Positions 1-8,836 of a stretch of DNA of 64,000 nt are shown in pieces. The stretch lies in the NCBI RefSeq assembly GCF_015209595.1, contig NZ_JADEYS010000008.1:124001-188000 (forward strand), in the 5' to 3' direction. The notes below the pieces were generated by a model, which had not been told where the DNA came from, did not search any database, and saw only the letters and a list, made by a program, of their open reading frames with translations. Positions within the stretch are counted from its first letter, which is position 1; every line of letters begins with the position of its first letter. Made by a program: the position numbers and the translations under genes. Origin of the DNA: Pontibacterium sinense (GTDB lineage Bacteria; Pseudomonadota; Gammaproteobacteria; Pseudomonadales; Balneatricaceae).

Positions 1-648
1 GAGAGCCGAGATGCCAACCGCGTGAATGTCCTGATCGCGATCCAGCCAGAACGCATGGGGCAGGGGGTCGTGCCGAGCAAAGAACAGATCCGTGAAGCAA
101 TGGACCAGTTGGTCGCGCAAGGTATGCAGGCGCGTTTGAGTTCAGGTAGTTTGATCGGTGGCTCGTTGTTTGTTGATCTGGTGCCCAATGCGGGTGAGCC
201 GGGGCGGATCAAAGAGCATGGTGAATATCCGTTGCTGCCTACGGCGGAAAACGAATTTAGCCAGATTACCCGGCAGTTGACCTCCATTATGGAGAAGATT
301 CAGGGTTTGCCTATTGAAGAGATAGGTGTGGATCTGAAAAGTGGTCTGAAAAGCCTGCGCTCGGTTATGGGTGATTTGGAAGATGCCAAGCTTGGCGAAA
401 GTGCGGGCGGGGTGTTGGAAAATCTGCAAGATGCCACTGATGGTCTTGACGGGACTGCTGATCAGTTAGAGCGTACGCTGAAGTCTCTGGACCAAACGGT
501 CGCGCCGGATTCTGATCTGAGCCATACCCTGACCAGTGCGTTGGATGATATTTCTGATGCGGCGAAGTCCATGAAGCAGCTTACTGATCAGTTGCAACGT
601 TATCCGGATGCGCTGTTGCGTGGTCGTGATGAAGATAAGGAAGAATGA
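1..648 (+). CDS. pqiB: Intermembrane transport protein PqiB, C-terminal fragment
   Basis: The reading frame is open from base 1, so the start lies outside the window; only the last 215 residues are present, against about 546 in E. coli PqiB. The visible part begins in the final MCE repeat (motif GGSLFVDLVP near residue 53) and continues into a long helical, coiled-coil-like tail rich in leucine heptads. PqiB is an MCE protein anchored in the inner membrane that forms a periplasmic tube for lipid movement to the outer membrane. The stop codon overlaps the start of the following lipoprotein gene, which is the usual pqiB-pqiC arrangement. The GTG at base 22 is an internal codon, not the start. 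Family assignment rests on the domain and the neighbour. Confidence 0.8.
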   Translation, partial: ESRDANRVNVLIAIQPERMGQGVVPSKEQIREAMDQLVAQGMQARLSSGSLIGGSLFVDLVPNAGEPGRIKEHGEYPLLPTAENEFSQITRQLTSIMEKIQGLPIEEIGVDLKSGLKSLRSVMGDLEDAKLGESAGGVLENLQDATDGLDGTADQLERTLKSLDQTVAPDSDLSHTLTSALDDISDAAKSMKQLTDQLQRYPDALLRGRDEDKEE

Positions 649-1238
649 TGATGACCCTACGGACTGCACTGTGTGCCTCGCTGGCCGCTTTTTTGGTTGG
701 ATGTGCGGCTCAGCCTGAGACCCATTACTATGATTTAATGGCCCAGAGTGAGGCATCCGATGCGCGATTAACTGAGTCTGTAACTTTGGGTATTGGGCCG
801 GTCAGCTTGCCGCAGATGCTGGACCGCCCGAATATTGTTGTCCGTAAAGGTGGGACCCAGGTGAATGTGGCCAACTTTCATATCTGGGCTGGAGAATTGG
901 AGCCTGTTTTTACCCGTGTTCTCGCAGAAAATGTGTCTCTGCAGCTGAAACATGATGCGGTCTGGCCATCACCTTGGGATAACCGCTTTCGCCCTGAGTA
1001 TCAGGTGCGTATTTTTGTCGATCGTTTTTCCGGTGAGCTTAAAGGGCCGGTGAGCCTGAGCTTGAGCTGGACGCTGCTGGCCGACTATGGACAACGCGTG
1101 GTGACGACCCAGCGCTATCGTTCGGTGCTTCACAGTGACGGCAGCTATCAGGCATATGTTCAAGCATTGAATGGCTTGCTGGAGGGGTTCTCGGGTGAAC
1201 TTGCGTCTGAGCTGGCGCAGAGTATACCCCAGAAGTAA
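645..1238 (+). CDS. pqiC: PqiC-like outer-membrane lipoprotein (ABC-type transport auxiliary)
   Basis: A 197-residue protein with a lipoprotein signal: charged start, hydrophobic stretch and lipobox LVGC with the lipidated Cys near residue 20. The mature part starts with the typical THYYDL motif and matches the DUF330/ABC-type auxiliary lipoprotein family, to which E. coli PqiC (YmbA) belongs. PqiC sits in the outer membrane and is thought to dock the PqiB tube. The ATG at 645 overlaps the pqiB stop by four bases, so the two are translationally coupled; ATGs at 648 and 651 are possible alternative starts. The gene ends facing radD with only 31 bases between them. Confidence 0.85.
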   Translation: MMMTLRTALCASLAAFLVGCAAQPETHYYDLMAQSEASDARLTESVTLGIGPVSLPQMLDRPNIVVRKGGTQVNVANFHIWAGELEPVFTRVLAENVSLQLKHDAVWPSPWDNRFRPEYQVRIFVDRFSGELKGPVSLSLSWTLLADYGQRVVTTQRYRSVLHSDGSYQAYVQALNGLLEGFSGELASELAQSIPQK

Positions 1239-1269
1239 TTGCCCTTTGATGCGTCAGAGCATGAAGGCG

Positions 1270-3012
1270 TTAACTCAGCTCATTGGCTTTGCGGTAGCGC
1301 CCTTCGTAATCGAATAACTTTTCCTTCACGCGCCAGTGATGACCCGCTTTACGTGCGATGACAAAGTCGGGGGCGCGAAACTGATCTCTGACCGAGAGGA
1401 CGTCGTCCAGTTGTTTAAACTGCCGGGGTTGGGTGGCATCGCCAAAGCGACGGCCAAACAGCAGGTTAAACACTTTGCGCTGTCCTGAATGGTTCAGATC
1501 AAAACTTTCGTGGACCTCGGCCCCCTCTTCATCGTGATAAGTAATCCGCAATTTTCCGTTATGGTCGCATAAAGAGACGCCCGCGCACCGGATGACGAGG
1601 GCATCTTTAAGCTTAAGCGCGTTTTTAAGCATATCGTCCGGATCGATAATCGCTTTTTCGCAGCTGTGGCAGCGCCGGGCTGCGATGTCGTTTTCGGCAT
1701 TGCAGTGTGGACATTCTTTAAAGCGAAAGCGGTAGTCACACTGCTGCTTCCGTCCTTTATCATCCTCTTCATATCCCTGACAGCGACGACCGTAGTGTTC
1801 AAGAATATTGCCCTCGTCATCGGTCTTACCCCAGAAAATATTGGCAAACTCACAGACAGGGCAAAAGACCTGGACGGGTTGGCTATCACTGTGGGGTTTG
1901 CTCGATCCAACTTCCGGATGAAACAAGTCAAAACCGTTGCCGGTGTAATCAACCACTTTGCACTCAGTTTTACCTTCATCCAGTCGCAAGCCACGTCCGA
2001 CGATCTGTTGATACAGGCTGACTGATTGGGTGGGGCGGAGGATAGCGATCAGGTCAACATGAGGGGCGTCAAAACCGGTCGTTAGTACCGCAACATTGAC
2101 CAAAAACTTCAGCTCTCGATTCTTAAACGCCCGGATAAGCTGATCACGCTCAGTCGTGGGTGTCGCACCGGTAATCAGAGCTGTCTGGTTCTGTGGTAGG
2201 TATCCCGTGATCTCTTTGGCATGGTCGACGGTGGCGGCGAAGATCATGGCGCCCTGACGGTCTTGCGCCAGTGCTTCAATTTGTTCGCAGATAGATTGCG
2301 TGACGCGTGGATGACGTACCAGCAGTTCATTTACTTCACGTTCGTTGTATCCTCCCCAGCGTGATGCGTTCAATGTGGAAAAGTCGTATTGAGCGATGGG
2401 CGCATCGGTTAGCTCAGGAGGCGTGAGATATCCTTTGTTGATCATATAGCGCAGGGGCAGTTCGTAGATACAGTGTTCGAACGGTGGGTTATCGCCGCTG
2501 CGCACATAGCCGTGATAGTGATAGCGGTAGATCCACCCCATCCCCAGACGGTAAGGCGTCGCGGTTAACCCCAGTACTTTCAGCCCGGCATTGTGCTTTT
2601 TAAGTTGTTGAATAATCTGGCCATACTGGCTCTCCTCGTCGCCTGAGATGCGGTGACATTCATCGATAATCAACAGGGAATACTGTTCTGCGAAGTCATC
2701 CAGATTACGCGAAACGGATTGTACGCTGGCAAAGGTGACCTGATGTTGGGTGCTTTTTTGTTTGAGCCCTGCGGAGTAAATACTGGCTTTCAGGCCATAC
2801 GCTTCATATTTTGCGTGGTTTTGCTCGACGAGTTCCTTAACGTGGGTAAGCACCAGAATTTTTCGTCGTGCTATGCGCCCCAGTTCCGCGATCACCAGAC
2901 TCTTACCTGCCCCGGTGGGTAGGACGATTACGGCGGCATCGTCGCTTTTGCGAAAGTGGCGTACGGTGGCATCAACTGCATCACGCTGGTAATCACGTAG
3001 TTGAAACGCCAT
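1270..3012 (-). CDS. radD: DNA repair helicase RadD (YejH)
   Basis: A 580-residue superfamily 2 helicase that matches E. coli RadD (about 586 residues) along its whole length from memory. Walker A is PTGAGKS at residues 32-38, the DEAH-type box is DECH at 117-120, motif III is [10 protein letters not shown], and motif VI is [11 protein letters not shown]. The C-terminal third carries a zinc-finger cluster of paired cysteines (CPVC, a CQGY/CDYRF pair, CPHC, CHSC). RadD is a DNA-dependent ATPase that works with SSB and RecA in recombination intermediates and radiation resistance. It is 3 bp from the upstream glycosyltransferase gene on the same strand, so the two are probably co-transcribed. 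Confidence 0.93.
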   Translation of the reverse strand: MAFQLRDYQRDAVDATVRHFRKSDDAAVIVLPTGAGKSLVIAELGRIARRKILVLTHVKELVEQNHAKYEAYGLKASIYSAGLKQKSTQHQVTFASVQSVSRNLDDFAEQYSLLIIDECHRISGDEESQYGQIIQQLKKHNAGLKVLGLTATPYRLGMGWIYRYHYHGYVRSGDNPPFEHCIYELPLRYMINKGYLTPPELTDAPIAQYDFSTLNASRWGGYNEREVNELLVRHPRVTQSICEQIEALAQDRQGAMIFAATVDHAKEITGYLPQNQTALITGATPTTERDQLIRAFKNRELKFLVNVAVLTTGFDAPHVDLIAILRPTQSVSLYQQIVGRGLRLDEGKTECKVVDYTGNGFDLFHPEVGSSKPHSDSQPVQVFCPVCEFANIFWGKTDDEGNILEHYGRRCQGYEEDDKGRKQQCDYRFRFKECPHCNAENDIAARRCHSCEKAIIDPDDMLKNALKLKDALVIRCAGVSLCDHNGKLRITYHDEEGAEVHESFDLNHSGQRKVFNLLFGRRFGDATQPRQFKQLDDVLSVRDQFRAPDFVIARKAGHHWRVKEKLFDYEGRYRKANELS

Positions 3013-3015
3013 CGG

Positions 3016-4287
3016 TCATTCGGTCTCGTTAGAGTCTGCAGCACTGGTTTTCTGCAAGTCAGCCAGACGGGTTTTTGTCTCTATCCACTGGGACATGAAT
3101 TGTGTACTGCGGTGATGGTGGTGACGTAGCATGGCACCGGTAAAGTTTTGCATGCGGTGGCTGTTGATTGTGTCTCGCAGCAGTTGGATATGCTGAATCA
3201 GCTTTTCAGACAGGGGTTGGCGATCATAAACCTGAGAGATGATTTTATCGCCCATCCGCTGACAGCTGTGCCACAAGTCCTTTTTCTCATAAAGCTCAAC
3301 TGCGGCTTGCGCAAAGTCATGGGCATTGTCTTCTATCAGTCCACCCCATGGGTAGCCACCGCTCATCGCTTCTGCCCCGATAGGGGTGGTGACATTCGGT
3401 GTGCCGTTACACATGGCCTCAACCAGTTTGCCCTTGATACCAGCACCAAAGCGCACAGGGGCAAGCAAAACACGGGCATTGCGTACGACTTCGTTAGCAT
3501 CCTCCGCCCATCCTTTGACCATAAATCCTTCTTTGGGGTTATCTAGCGCGGTGGCTTTGGGAGGTGGATAGGCACCGTATACATGCATCTCAGCATGAGG
3601 GAGTTTCTTGCGAATCTTGGGCCAGATCTGCTGTTTCAGCCAGAGTATGGCATCCCAGTTTGGAGCGTGGCGGAAATTGCCGATACTGACAAAGTGTGAA
3701 CGTTCTTCGAAAGTGGGGCGTGGTTGCTCCAATATCTGCGTATCAAGCATAAAGGGCAAGTGATGCAATAGATCCTGACTGACACCAAATTGGTTGTTGA
3801 GCAGTTGCATCTCATAGTCAGAGATCATCAACGTCAGGTCTGAACGGTATATTGAAGCAACCTCGCGTTGTGCCATCTCGCTGAACAGATCTTCAGGAAC
3901 AAGTGGCCGTTTCTGCTTCAGCGCCTGATGGCGGGCGTTACGTAAAAAGTGCAGATCTTCTGTATCTAAAATACGCACTGCATCCGGGCATTGCTTCTCA
4001 ACTCGCCAGCCAAACTGCTCCTCCATCATAAAGCGGTCAAACAATACAATGTCTGGTTGCAAGTTGGCGACGAAACGATCAAAGGAATCGCAGTTCAGTT
4101 CAATGCTGACACTGCTTACATTTAGCTGGCTGAGGTCTTCCATATGCGTGCTGAGCGCCGCGGGGCTGGCAAAGGTGATCTGCCAATCTTGCGCCTGAAA
4201 GCAGTGTATCAGCTCCATCATATGGGAGCCGGCGGCAGAAGAGCGTGGCTCTGGCCACACGTAACCGATGATCAGCACCTGAGTCAT
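3016..4287 (-). CDS. Glycosyltransferase, GT-B fold (family 1/4 type)
   Basis: A 423-residue protein starting with a Rossmann-like strand (MTQVLIIGYVWPEPRSSAAG) and ending in a typical GT-B donor-binding region: the RFGAGIKGKLVEAM motif and the acidic/proline pattern around GAEAM near residues 280-310. Such enzymes transfer a sugar from a nucleotide donor to a surface polysaccharide, glycolipid or protein; the acceptor cannot be told from sequence. The C-terminal 60 residues are basic and histidine-rich (four consecutive His). It lies directly upstream of radD in one transcription unit, a pairing with no obvious functional logic. No sugar-biosynthesis or export genes are nearby. Confidence 0.78.
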   Translation of the reverse strand: MTQVLIIGYVWPEPRSSAAGSHMMELIHCFQAQDWQITFASPAALSTHMEDLSQLNVSSVSIELNCDSFDRFVANLQPDIVLFDRFMMEEQFGWRVEKQCPDAVRILDTEDLHFLRNARHQALKQKRPLVPEDLFSEMAQREVASIYRSDLTLMISDYEMQLLNNQFGVSQDLLHHLPFMLDTQILEQPRPTFEERSHFVSIGNFRHAPNWDAILWLKQQIWPKIRKKLPHAEMHVYGAYPPPKATALDNPKEGFMVKGWAEDANEVVRNARVLLAPVRFGAGIKGKLVEAMCNGTPNVTTPIGAEAMSGGYPWGGLIEDNAHDFAQAAVELYEKKDLWHSCQRMGDKIISQVYDRQPLSEKLIQHIQLLRDTINSHRMQNFTGAMLRHHHHRSTQFMSQWIETKTRLADLQKTSAADSNETE

Positions 4288-4360
4288 GATGGGAGATATT
4301 CCTATATCGGATACAGCAAGGATAAAGGAAGGATTTTACCGGTCGGAAGGGAAAATAAAA

Positions 4361-4381
4361 AGGCAGCCATATGGGCTGCCT
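4361..4381 (-). terminator. Rho-independent terminator after the DUF5610-like gene
   Basis: Perfect 8-bp stem (AGGCAGCC/GGCTGCCT) with a 5-nt loop; read on the minus strand it is followed by TTTTTATTTT. It ends the transcript of the gene at 4443-5243 and separates it from the glycosyltransferase-radD unit. Confidence 0.82.
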
Positions 4382-4442
4382 AAATTTCGAGGTGACATGT
4401 ACTGCGTTATGAGGACTGTGATTGTGAGTCGATTAAGTCCGA

Positions 4443-5243
4443 TTAGTCATCAAGCAAGCTATAAAGCGTATTACGATTCTGATCCAGCGTATTTTGTTTC
4501 TCTTCGTTGGCTTCCTGATAGCGGATGTCCTGCTCAACCAAACTATCGAGGATCTGTTCTTGCAATGAACCCAACTGGTCGACAAAACTAAGTGCGCCGT
4601 CATGACGTTGCTGGTTCAGCATATTAGCCATCTGCCCCAAACGCTGCCCACCGGAATTATTGCCGTGGTTCTGAACTTCCTGATAGGCGGCGACTGCGGT
4701 GTATTGCTCGCTACGGCTCATATTCAGAGACATAGAGCTGAGTTGAGAACGGTCCATCTCGAACTCGGAGGCTTGCTCAAATGCTGCCTGAACATCACCG
4801 GCAAAGAAGTCATCGGCAATGAGGCTGACATCCTGAATCAGGTTCTGAATGGCTTCCAGCTCATCATCATTCAGGTCACCTTCGATGGAGAATTGGAATT
4901 CGTTGCGTTCGGCTCGACTGACATTGAATGCTGTTGCTGATCCGCCCTGGCCATCGCTGGTGGCGCCTAGGCTTGCTTGCATTGCACTGGCGTGACTGAA
5001 ATTGATGGTGACGCGGTCACCCTCTTTCGTGGTCAGATCCAGCGAGAAGCTTTCAGCTTTGCTATAGCGTTCAGCGGCCGACAGCGACATACCGCCCGGA
5101 GGAGGTGGCGGCAGGTGCACAGAGTTTGCTGATTTCGCTTCATCACGGGAGTCCACTGCACCGGCTGAACCGGAAGCACTCCCTGTTGGCGCACCGAGCC
5201 CGGCGTTGCCAAAAAGGTTCCCATTAAGAATTGATTCAAGCAT
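4443..5243 (-). CDS. DUF5610-like protein of unknown function
   Basis: A 266-residue soluble protein without signal peptide or membrane segment. The N-terminal 55 residues are Gly/Ser/Ala-rich, with a run of five prolines (PPPPPGG) near residue 45. The middle (about 65-150) has a strand-rich block with SLDLTTKEGDRVTINF and FQFSIEGDLNDDELEAIQNL, followed by helices and a Gln/Asn-rich C-terminal part. The pattern resembles the DUF5610 family, recalled from general knowledge and not checked. Function is unknown. The gene is monocistronic: a strong terminator lies downstream, and a 9-bp inverted repeat (5247-5295) lies immediately upstream of its start codon, which may be an operator. Confidence 0.65.
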   Translation of the reverse strand: MLESILNGNLFGNAGLGAPTGSASGSAGAVDSRDEAKSANSVHLPPPPPGGMSLSAAERYSKAESFSLDLTTKEGDRVTINFSHASAMQASLGATSDGQGGSATAFNVSRAERNEFQFSIEGDLNDDELEAIQNLIQDVSLIADDFFAGDVQAAFEQASEFEMDRSQLSSMSLNMSRSEQYTAVAAYQEVQNHGNNSGGQRLGQMANMLNQQRHDGALSFVDQLGSLQEQILDSLVEQDIRYQEANEEKQNTLDQNRNTLYSLLDD

Positions 5244-5246
5244 CTT

Positions 5247-5295
5247 CTTTACCCCAGTTATCTTAGGTTTTAGCTATCGGCTGTATGGGGTAAAG
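5247..5295. promoter_or_regulatory. 9-bp inverted repeat upstream of the DUF5610-like gene
   Basis: CTTTACCCC at 5247-5255 is mirrored exactly by GGGGTAAAG at 5287-5295, with a 31-bp AT-rich spacer. It fills the gap between the divergent side of the gene at 4443-5243 and the end of the HTH gene at 5308. Either a repressor operator or an mRNA leader hairpin is possible; the sequence cannot decide. Confidence 0.35.
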
Positions 5296-5307
5296 GTTGA
5301 GGTTTTT

Positions 5308-5604
5308 TTAAACAGAAATTTCCAACACGGCTTCCAGTCGCGCTAAGTTCTTGTTTATCCAAGATGGATCAATCGGACCCCAGCAATCGATTTGATAATA
5401 ACCCGCATTGTTGCGTCCACCTTCTTGCTGAATAAAGCTGCATTCGATACCGATATCGCCAAGATCTTTCAACGTATCCTGGAGCGTACGGCGAGGCATA
5501 CCGGTCATTTTTTGGAGTGCAGTGACGTTAAGAGGCTCCTGACTGATCAGGTGGCTTAAATAGAGTTTACGAAAAAATGCCCGTTGCTGTTTGCTGACTT
5601 CCAT
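5308..5604 (-). CDS. Small winged-helix DNA-binding protein
   Basis: A 98-residue protein with a predicted winged helix-turn-helix in residues 5-65 (helix pair around PLNVTALQKMTGMPRRTLQD, then a wing with GGRNNAGYYQI). Conserved small proteins of this size occur in Pseudomonas and Vibrio relatives as uncharacterised HTH proteins. No effector domain is present, so it may be a simple repressor or accessory factor. It is transcribed in the same direction as the DUF2058 gene upstream, with 142 bp between, and as the DUF5610-like gene downstream. No target is evident; the 9-bp inverted repeat lying just downstream of it is a possible site. Confidence 0.7.
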   Translation of the reverse strand: MEVSKQQRAFFRKLYLSHLISQEPLNVTALQKMTGMPRRTLQDTLKDLGDIGIECSFIQQEGGRNNAGYYQIDCWGPIDPSWINKNLARLEAVLEISV

Positions 5605-5714
5605 GAGGTTTGGTCTGCCCTAGTTTTATAATCTAAAGTTGAGGAGCAGTGTGCAGCTTAACACTATGGCAACGGCATTGTGCAGGGGGGAAGAGGGGCG
5701 TGAAGGTGAGCAAA

Positions 5715-5736
5715 GGGAAGAGCTGATACTCTTCCC
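5715..5736 (-). terminator. Hairpin downstream of the DUF2058 gene
   Basis: GGGAAGAG and CTCTTCCC form a perfect 8-bp stem with a 6-nt loop, 11 bp past the DUF2058 stop codon. On the minus strand only a short TTT follows, so it is a weak terminator. Confidence 0.5.
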
Positions 5737-5746
5737 TCGGACAGGT

Positions 5747-6298
5747 TTACCACATCAGATCGTCAGGGATCTGGAAGTCCGCGTACGGATCGTCTTCGTC
5801 CGGTGCTTCTTCTGGCTGGATGCGAATCACCAGTTCTGGCATACGCAGTTCGATCTTCTCGGCCATGACATCAGGAATCAGACGGTGGCTGTCTTCCATA
5901 ATGGCAATAGCTAACTGACCACGAATAAGTTGGGCCTGTTGTTCTTCAGTGATGTAGATCTTTTTGATCTTTTTCTCTTCGACAAAGTTATACGGAACGT
6001 CCGCATTCTTTGGTATATCGATGGCGTGTTGCTGAATAATATTGCGCACTTCAGCGGCGGTTGCTTTGAGTTTTCGCTCAGCATCACGTGCTTTATTTAG
6101 CTCAAGATCGCGCATTTGTTTCTCTTTCCGCGCTTGCTCCAGCTGTTCCTGAGTGTTGTCTTTCTCAATCTCAACTCCGGACTTACGCGCCGCTTTTGCC
6201 TTTTTGGCGTTTTTGCGTTTGTCCGTTTTGGCTTGTTTAGCCTTTTTCTGGTCGATCAGTCCGGCTTTTAGCAGCTGATCCTGCATTGATCCCGCCAT
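5747..6298 (-). CDS. DUF2058 protein (YaiL-like)
   Basis: A 183-residue, very charged protein. The first 100 residues are Lys/Arg/Glu/Ala-rich and almost certainly a long helix or coiled coil; the second half is a compact domain with VPYNFVEEKKIKKIYI, followed by an acidic C-terminus (EEAPDEDDPYADF). This matches the YaiL/DUF2058 family, described in older annotations as a polynucleotide-associated protein; the biochemical role is unknown. A start at the internal ATG near 6286 (MQDQLLKAGL) is the form usual in the family, so the first four residues may not be translated. It is a single gene with a possible terminator downstream. Confidence 0.82.
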   Translation of the reverse strand: MAGSMQDQLLKAGLIDQKKAKQAKTDKRKNAKKAKAARKSGVEIEKDNTQEQLEQARKEKQMRDLELNKARDAERKLKATAAEVRNIIQQHAIDIPKNADVPYNFVEEKKIKKIYITEEQQAQLIRGQLAIAIMEDSHRLIPDVMAEKIELRMPELVIRIQPEEAPDEDDPYADFQIPDDLMW

Positions 6299-6392
6299 CG
6301 GTAATTAACTCTTCCAGTTGTTCTGATTTGGCCGAACTATAGCATAAAGCCAAGGTAATCTGAGGAGGCCGTTATCTCTATTCTGGGGTCGC

Positions 6393-7025
6393 TCAAAGAA
6401 ACTGCATCTGCTGGAAGGTTTCAGCTGTCATCATCGCCATCAGTCCACTCAGGAAAATGGCATCTAATATCCCGCCGCCGCCGATAAAAACCGTTCGGTT
6501 ACTCATTTCTTTGAGCTTTTTTAGTTGCAGTAGATGCAGTAAGTCGCCCCCAATAAGGGTTCCCAGTACCGCAGCGGAGTAAGCTAAAACGAGATAGTTG
6601 TTCGGATCAAGAATCAGTGCACCTAACGCTGCAGATATCACTGCACCAAATAGATAGATCACCATGCCGCGCTGGCGGTCCATTCGTGTCATCGGGTATA
6701 CCACAGCGGTAACTAACGCCGTGAGAATGAAGACATGCTGTATTTGTGGTGACTGCTGATTAAAAAAGAACAGCAGGAAAAGCAGTGGAACCACAGAACC
6801 ACCCAGATTCACTCCAAGTTTGATGGGAGGGGTATGTTTGTGTTTGGTTGATTCGAGAGAAAACAACTGCAACCCAAGCAGGCTGCCGAGAGTGGCTAGC
6901 CCCATTCCTACCGCTAGCTCCTGTTGGCCAATCTGTAGTTTGTTTATCACACTGGTTAAACTGCCCAGTTTGAGAAAAATCGCAAAAATTGCCAAGGTTG
7001 CCAGTGCGTTAAAATACCGCGTCAT
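6393..7025 (-). CDS. DUF1614-like integral membrane protein
   Basis: A 210-residue protein with about seven hydrophobic segments. Motifs LGVNLGGSVVPLLF (near residue 70) and FIGGGGILDAIFLSGLMA near the C-terminus match the two signature blocks of the DUF1614 family. The function is unknown; the conserved glycine/aspartate-containing membrane loops suggest a transport or channel-like role, but this is inference. The gene is monocistronic, starts at ATG 7025, and is divergent from the Sel1/SPOR gene at 7173 with about 147 bp of shared upstream sequence. Confidence 0.75.
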   Translation of the reverse strand: MTRYFNALATLAIFAIFLKLGSLTSVINKLQIGQQELAVGMGLATLGSLLGLQLFSLESTKHKHTPPIKLGVNLGGSVVPLLFLLFFFNQQSPQIQHVFILTALVTAVVYPMTRMDRQRGMVIYLFGAVISAALGALILDPNNYLVLAYSAAVLGTLIGGDLLHLLQLKKLKEMSNRTVFIGGGGILDAIFLSGLMAMMTAETFQQMQFL

Positions 7026-7172
7026 AGAGACTCCGCTTTATTCCAAACACTTAAGAAGTATAGCTTTATCTTTCCAGGTGCATCTTTCTCAGCATAGGAG
7101 AGCGGGTATAGGAGTGGTAAAGTAAGTCTTATTCGCCAGTCAGTCTTCAGTCCGTTAGAGGAACAAAAGGGA

Positions 7173-8783
7173 ATGATGTTCAGATCACTTACCCAATCCG
7201 GTTTGCTTGCGTTGGTGTGTAGTGTTTTTTCGGTTCAGGCCGAAAATGCAGTAACCGACAATTGTTTGAGTGCTTATGCCAAGCAGAGCTACAGTGCGGC
7301 TGCCATCGCCTGTCGAATGGAAGCTGAAAGTGGCAGTGCGGAGTCTGCATTTACACTGGCAGTGCTTAATGCAAAGGGACTCGGTATTCCGGTTGATCAT
7401 GGTGAATCTGTGCGCTGGCTCACAGTGGCCGCGGAAGCGGGGCATGATGAGGCGGCATATAATCTCGCAATGGCCTATACCCAAGGTGATGGGATAGCGG
7501 CAGACATGTCACAAGCCGTGACTTGGTTTAAGCGTTCTGCGGGTGCGGGAAATGCAAAAGCGCAACGTGATCTGGCAACTCTCTACGCCAGAGGTTTTGG
7601 CGTAGAGAAGGACTCTATGCAGGCGTTCCTGCTCTATAAAGCGTCGGCGGAGCAAGGGGTTGTCGTCAGTCAGTTAAAAACCGGCCTGATGCTCCTACGG
7701 GGTGAAGGTGTAGAGAAAGATAGTGAAGAAGCGGGTCGGTGGTTAGAAAAAGCCGCAAAGGCGGGAGATGGTATCGCACAGTACACCTTGGGCTTACTAT
7801 TATCTGACAGTCAGCCTGGATCCAGTGCACGCTGGTACCGGAAGGCCGCGGAGCAAGGTAATGGTTATGCGATGCACAACCTGTCTTTGTTTTATTTGCA
7901 TGGTCGGGGGGTGAAGCAAAACTACTCCACCGCCTTAAACTGGGCTGAAAAGAGTATTGCGGCTGGCGTATCCGAGAGCAAAGGGCTGCAACAGCAAATA
8001 TTGCAGCAGATGGGTGATAAACAGCCCGCCGCACATCAATATGTCGTCGTACGTGATCATGCTTGGTTGGACGGTAAACCGAACGAAGATTACCTGATTC
8101 AGATCTCCCGCCAGCCGACAGAAAAAGCTGCGTACGCTTATCTAAAAAAGCATCAGGTAAGCGGCCCTGTCGGTATCTATCGCGAATCCCTGTCAGATCA
8201 AACAAGTTATATCGTCACTTACGGTGACTATCGTGATATCACAGCAGCCAAAGCAGCCATTGGTCGATTGCCTGAAAGTGTGCAGAAGTTTAAACCTTGG
8301 GTGCGCAGTTACGAGAATCTGAAACAAGCAAAGGCTGACAGTCCATCGGCTCAATCGTCGGAACCCGAATCGATTGCATCGGAAAGCCGGAAGGATGAGC
8401 AGGTTGTTGCTAAGTCCCAGACTAAAGAGATCGCTGTTCAGGCTGAGCGGTCTTATGGCCTTAAATCTGCAGCATGGTTGTTGGAAAAACCGAAGAAAGG
8501 TATTGCTGTCCAATTGATGGCGATGCCAAGTAATCGTTTGGGTGACATTCAACGTTATCTGAAACGCCATGGCTTAGAAAAAGACACCGCTTATTATGAA
8601 ACGCAGCGTGACGCCGGGCCTTATATGGTTGTGCTGTTAACACGCGAGTTTCCGACCTCGTCAGAAGCACGTGCTTTCGTTCGCCAGTTACCCGCGAAAG
8701 TACAAGGCGATAAGCCTTGGGTGAGACCGTTTGGCGCTTTGCAGAGCAAGTATCGACCGGTTACACAGCACGTTGCGAAGTAA
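7173..8783 (+). CDS. Secreted Sel1-repeat protein with SPOR-like C-terminal domains
   Basis: A 536-residue protein with a signal peptide (cleavage probably after SVQA, residue 23). Residues 35-270 are about six Sel1-like repeats of 36 residues (consensus A..G...A...L...Y..G.GV..D...A..W...AA..G). The last 250 residues hold two similar blocks, DYLIQISRQPTEKAAYAYL...FKPWVRSY and KGIAVQLMAMPSNRLGDIQRYL...DKPWVRPF, that look like SPOR-type domains, each ending in the same K/DPWVR motif. SPOR domains bind denuded peptidoglycan at division sites; Sel1 repeats are protein-interaction scaffolds. The protein therefore probably acts in the periplasm at the cell wall. The SPOR call is from pattern, not a profile search. 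Confidence 0.72.
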   Translation: MMFRSLTQSGLLALVCSVFSVQAENAVTDNCLSAYAKQSYSAAAIACRMEAESGSAESAFTLAVLNAKGLGIPVDHGESVRWLTVAAEAGHDEAAYNLAMAYTQGDGIAADMSQAVTWFKRSAGAGNAKAQRDLATLYARGFGVEKDSMQAFLLYKASAEQGVVVSQLKTGLMLLRGEGVEKDSEEAGRWLEKAAKAGDGIAQYTLGLLLSDSQPGSSARWYRKAAEQGNGYAMHNLSLFYLHGRGVKQNYSTALNWAEKSIAAGVSESKGLQQQILQQMGDKQPAAHQYVVVRDHAWLDGKPNEDYLIQISRQPTEKAAYAYLKKHQVSGPVGIYRESLSDQTSYIVTYGDYRDITAAKAAIGRLPESVQKFKPWVRSYENLKQAKADSPSAQSSEPESIASESRKDEQVVAKSQTKEIAVQAERSYGLKSAAWLLEKPKKGIAVQLMAMPSNRLGDIQRYLKRHGLEKDTAYYETQRDAGPYMVVLLTREFPTSSEARAFVRQLPAKVQGDKPWVRPFGALQSKYRPVTQHVAK

Positions 8784-8836
8784 TCCAAACTCCAATAGCA
8801 GTATCAGCTAAGCGTACAAAGTCGCATTGAGGAATT

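Noticed and set aside
1494-1994. Open frame of 166 codons on the minus strand within radD
   Set aside because: It is in a shifted frame of a certain gene, with no motif or start signal.
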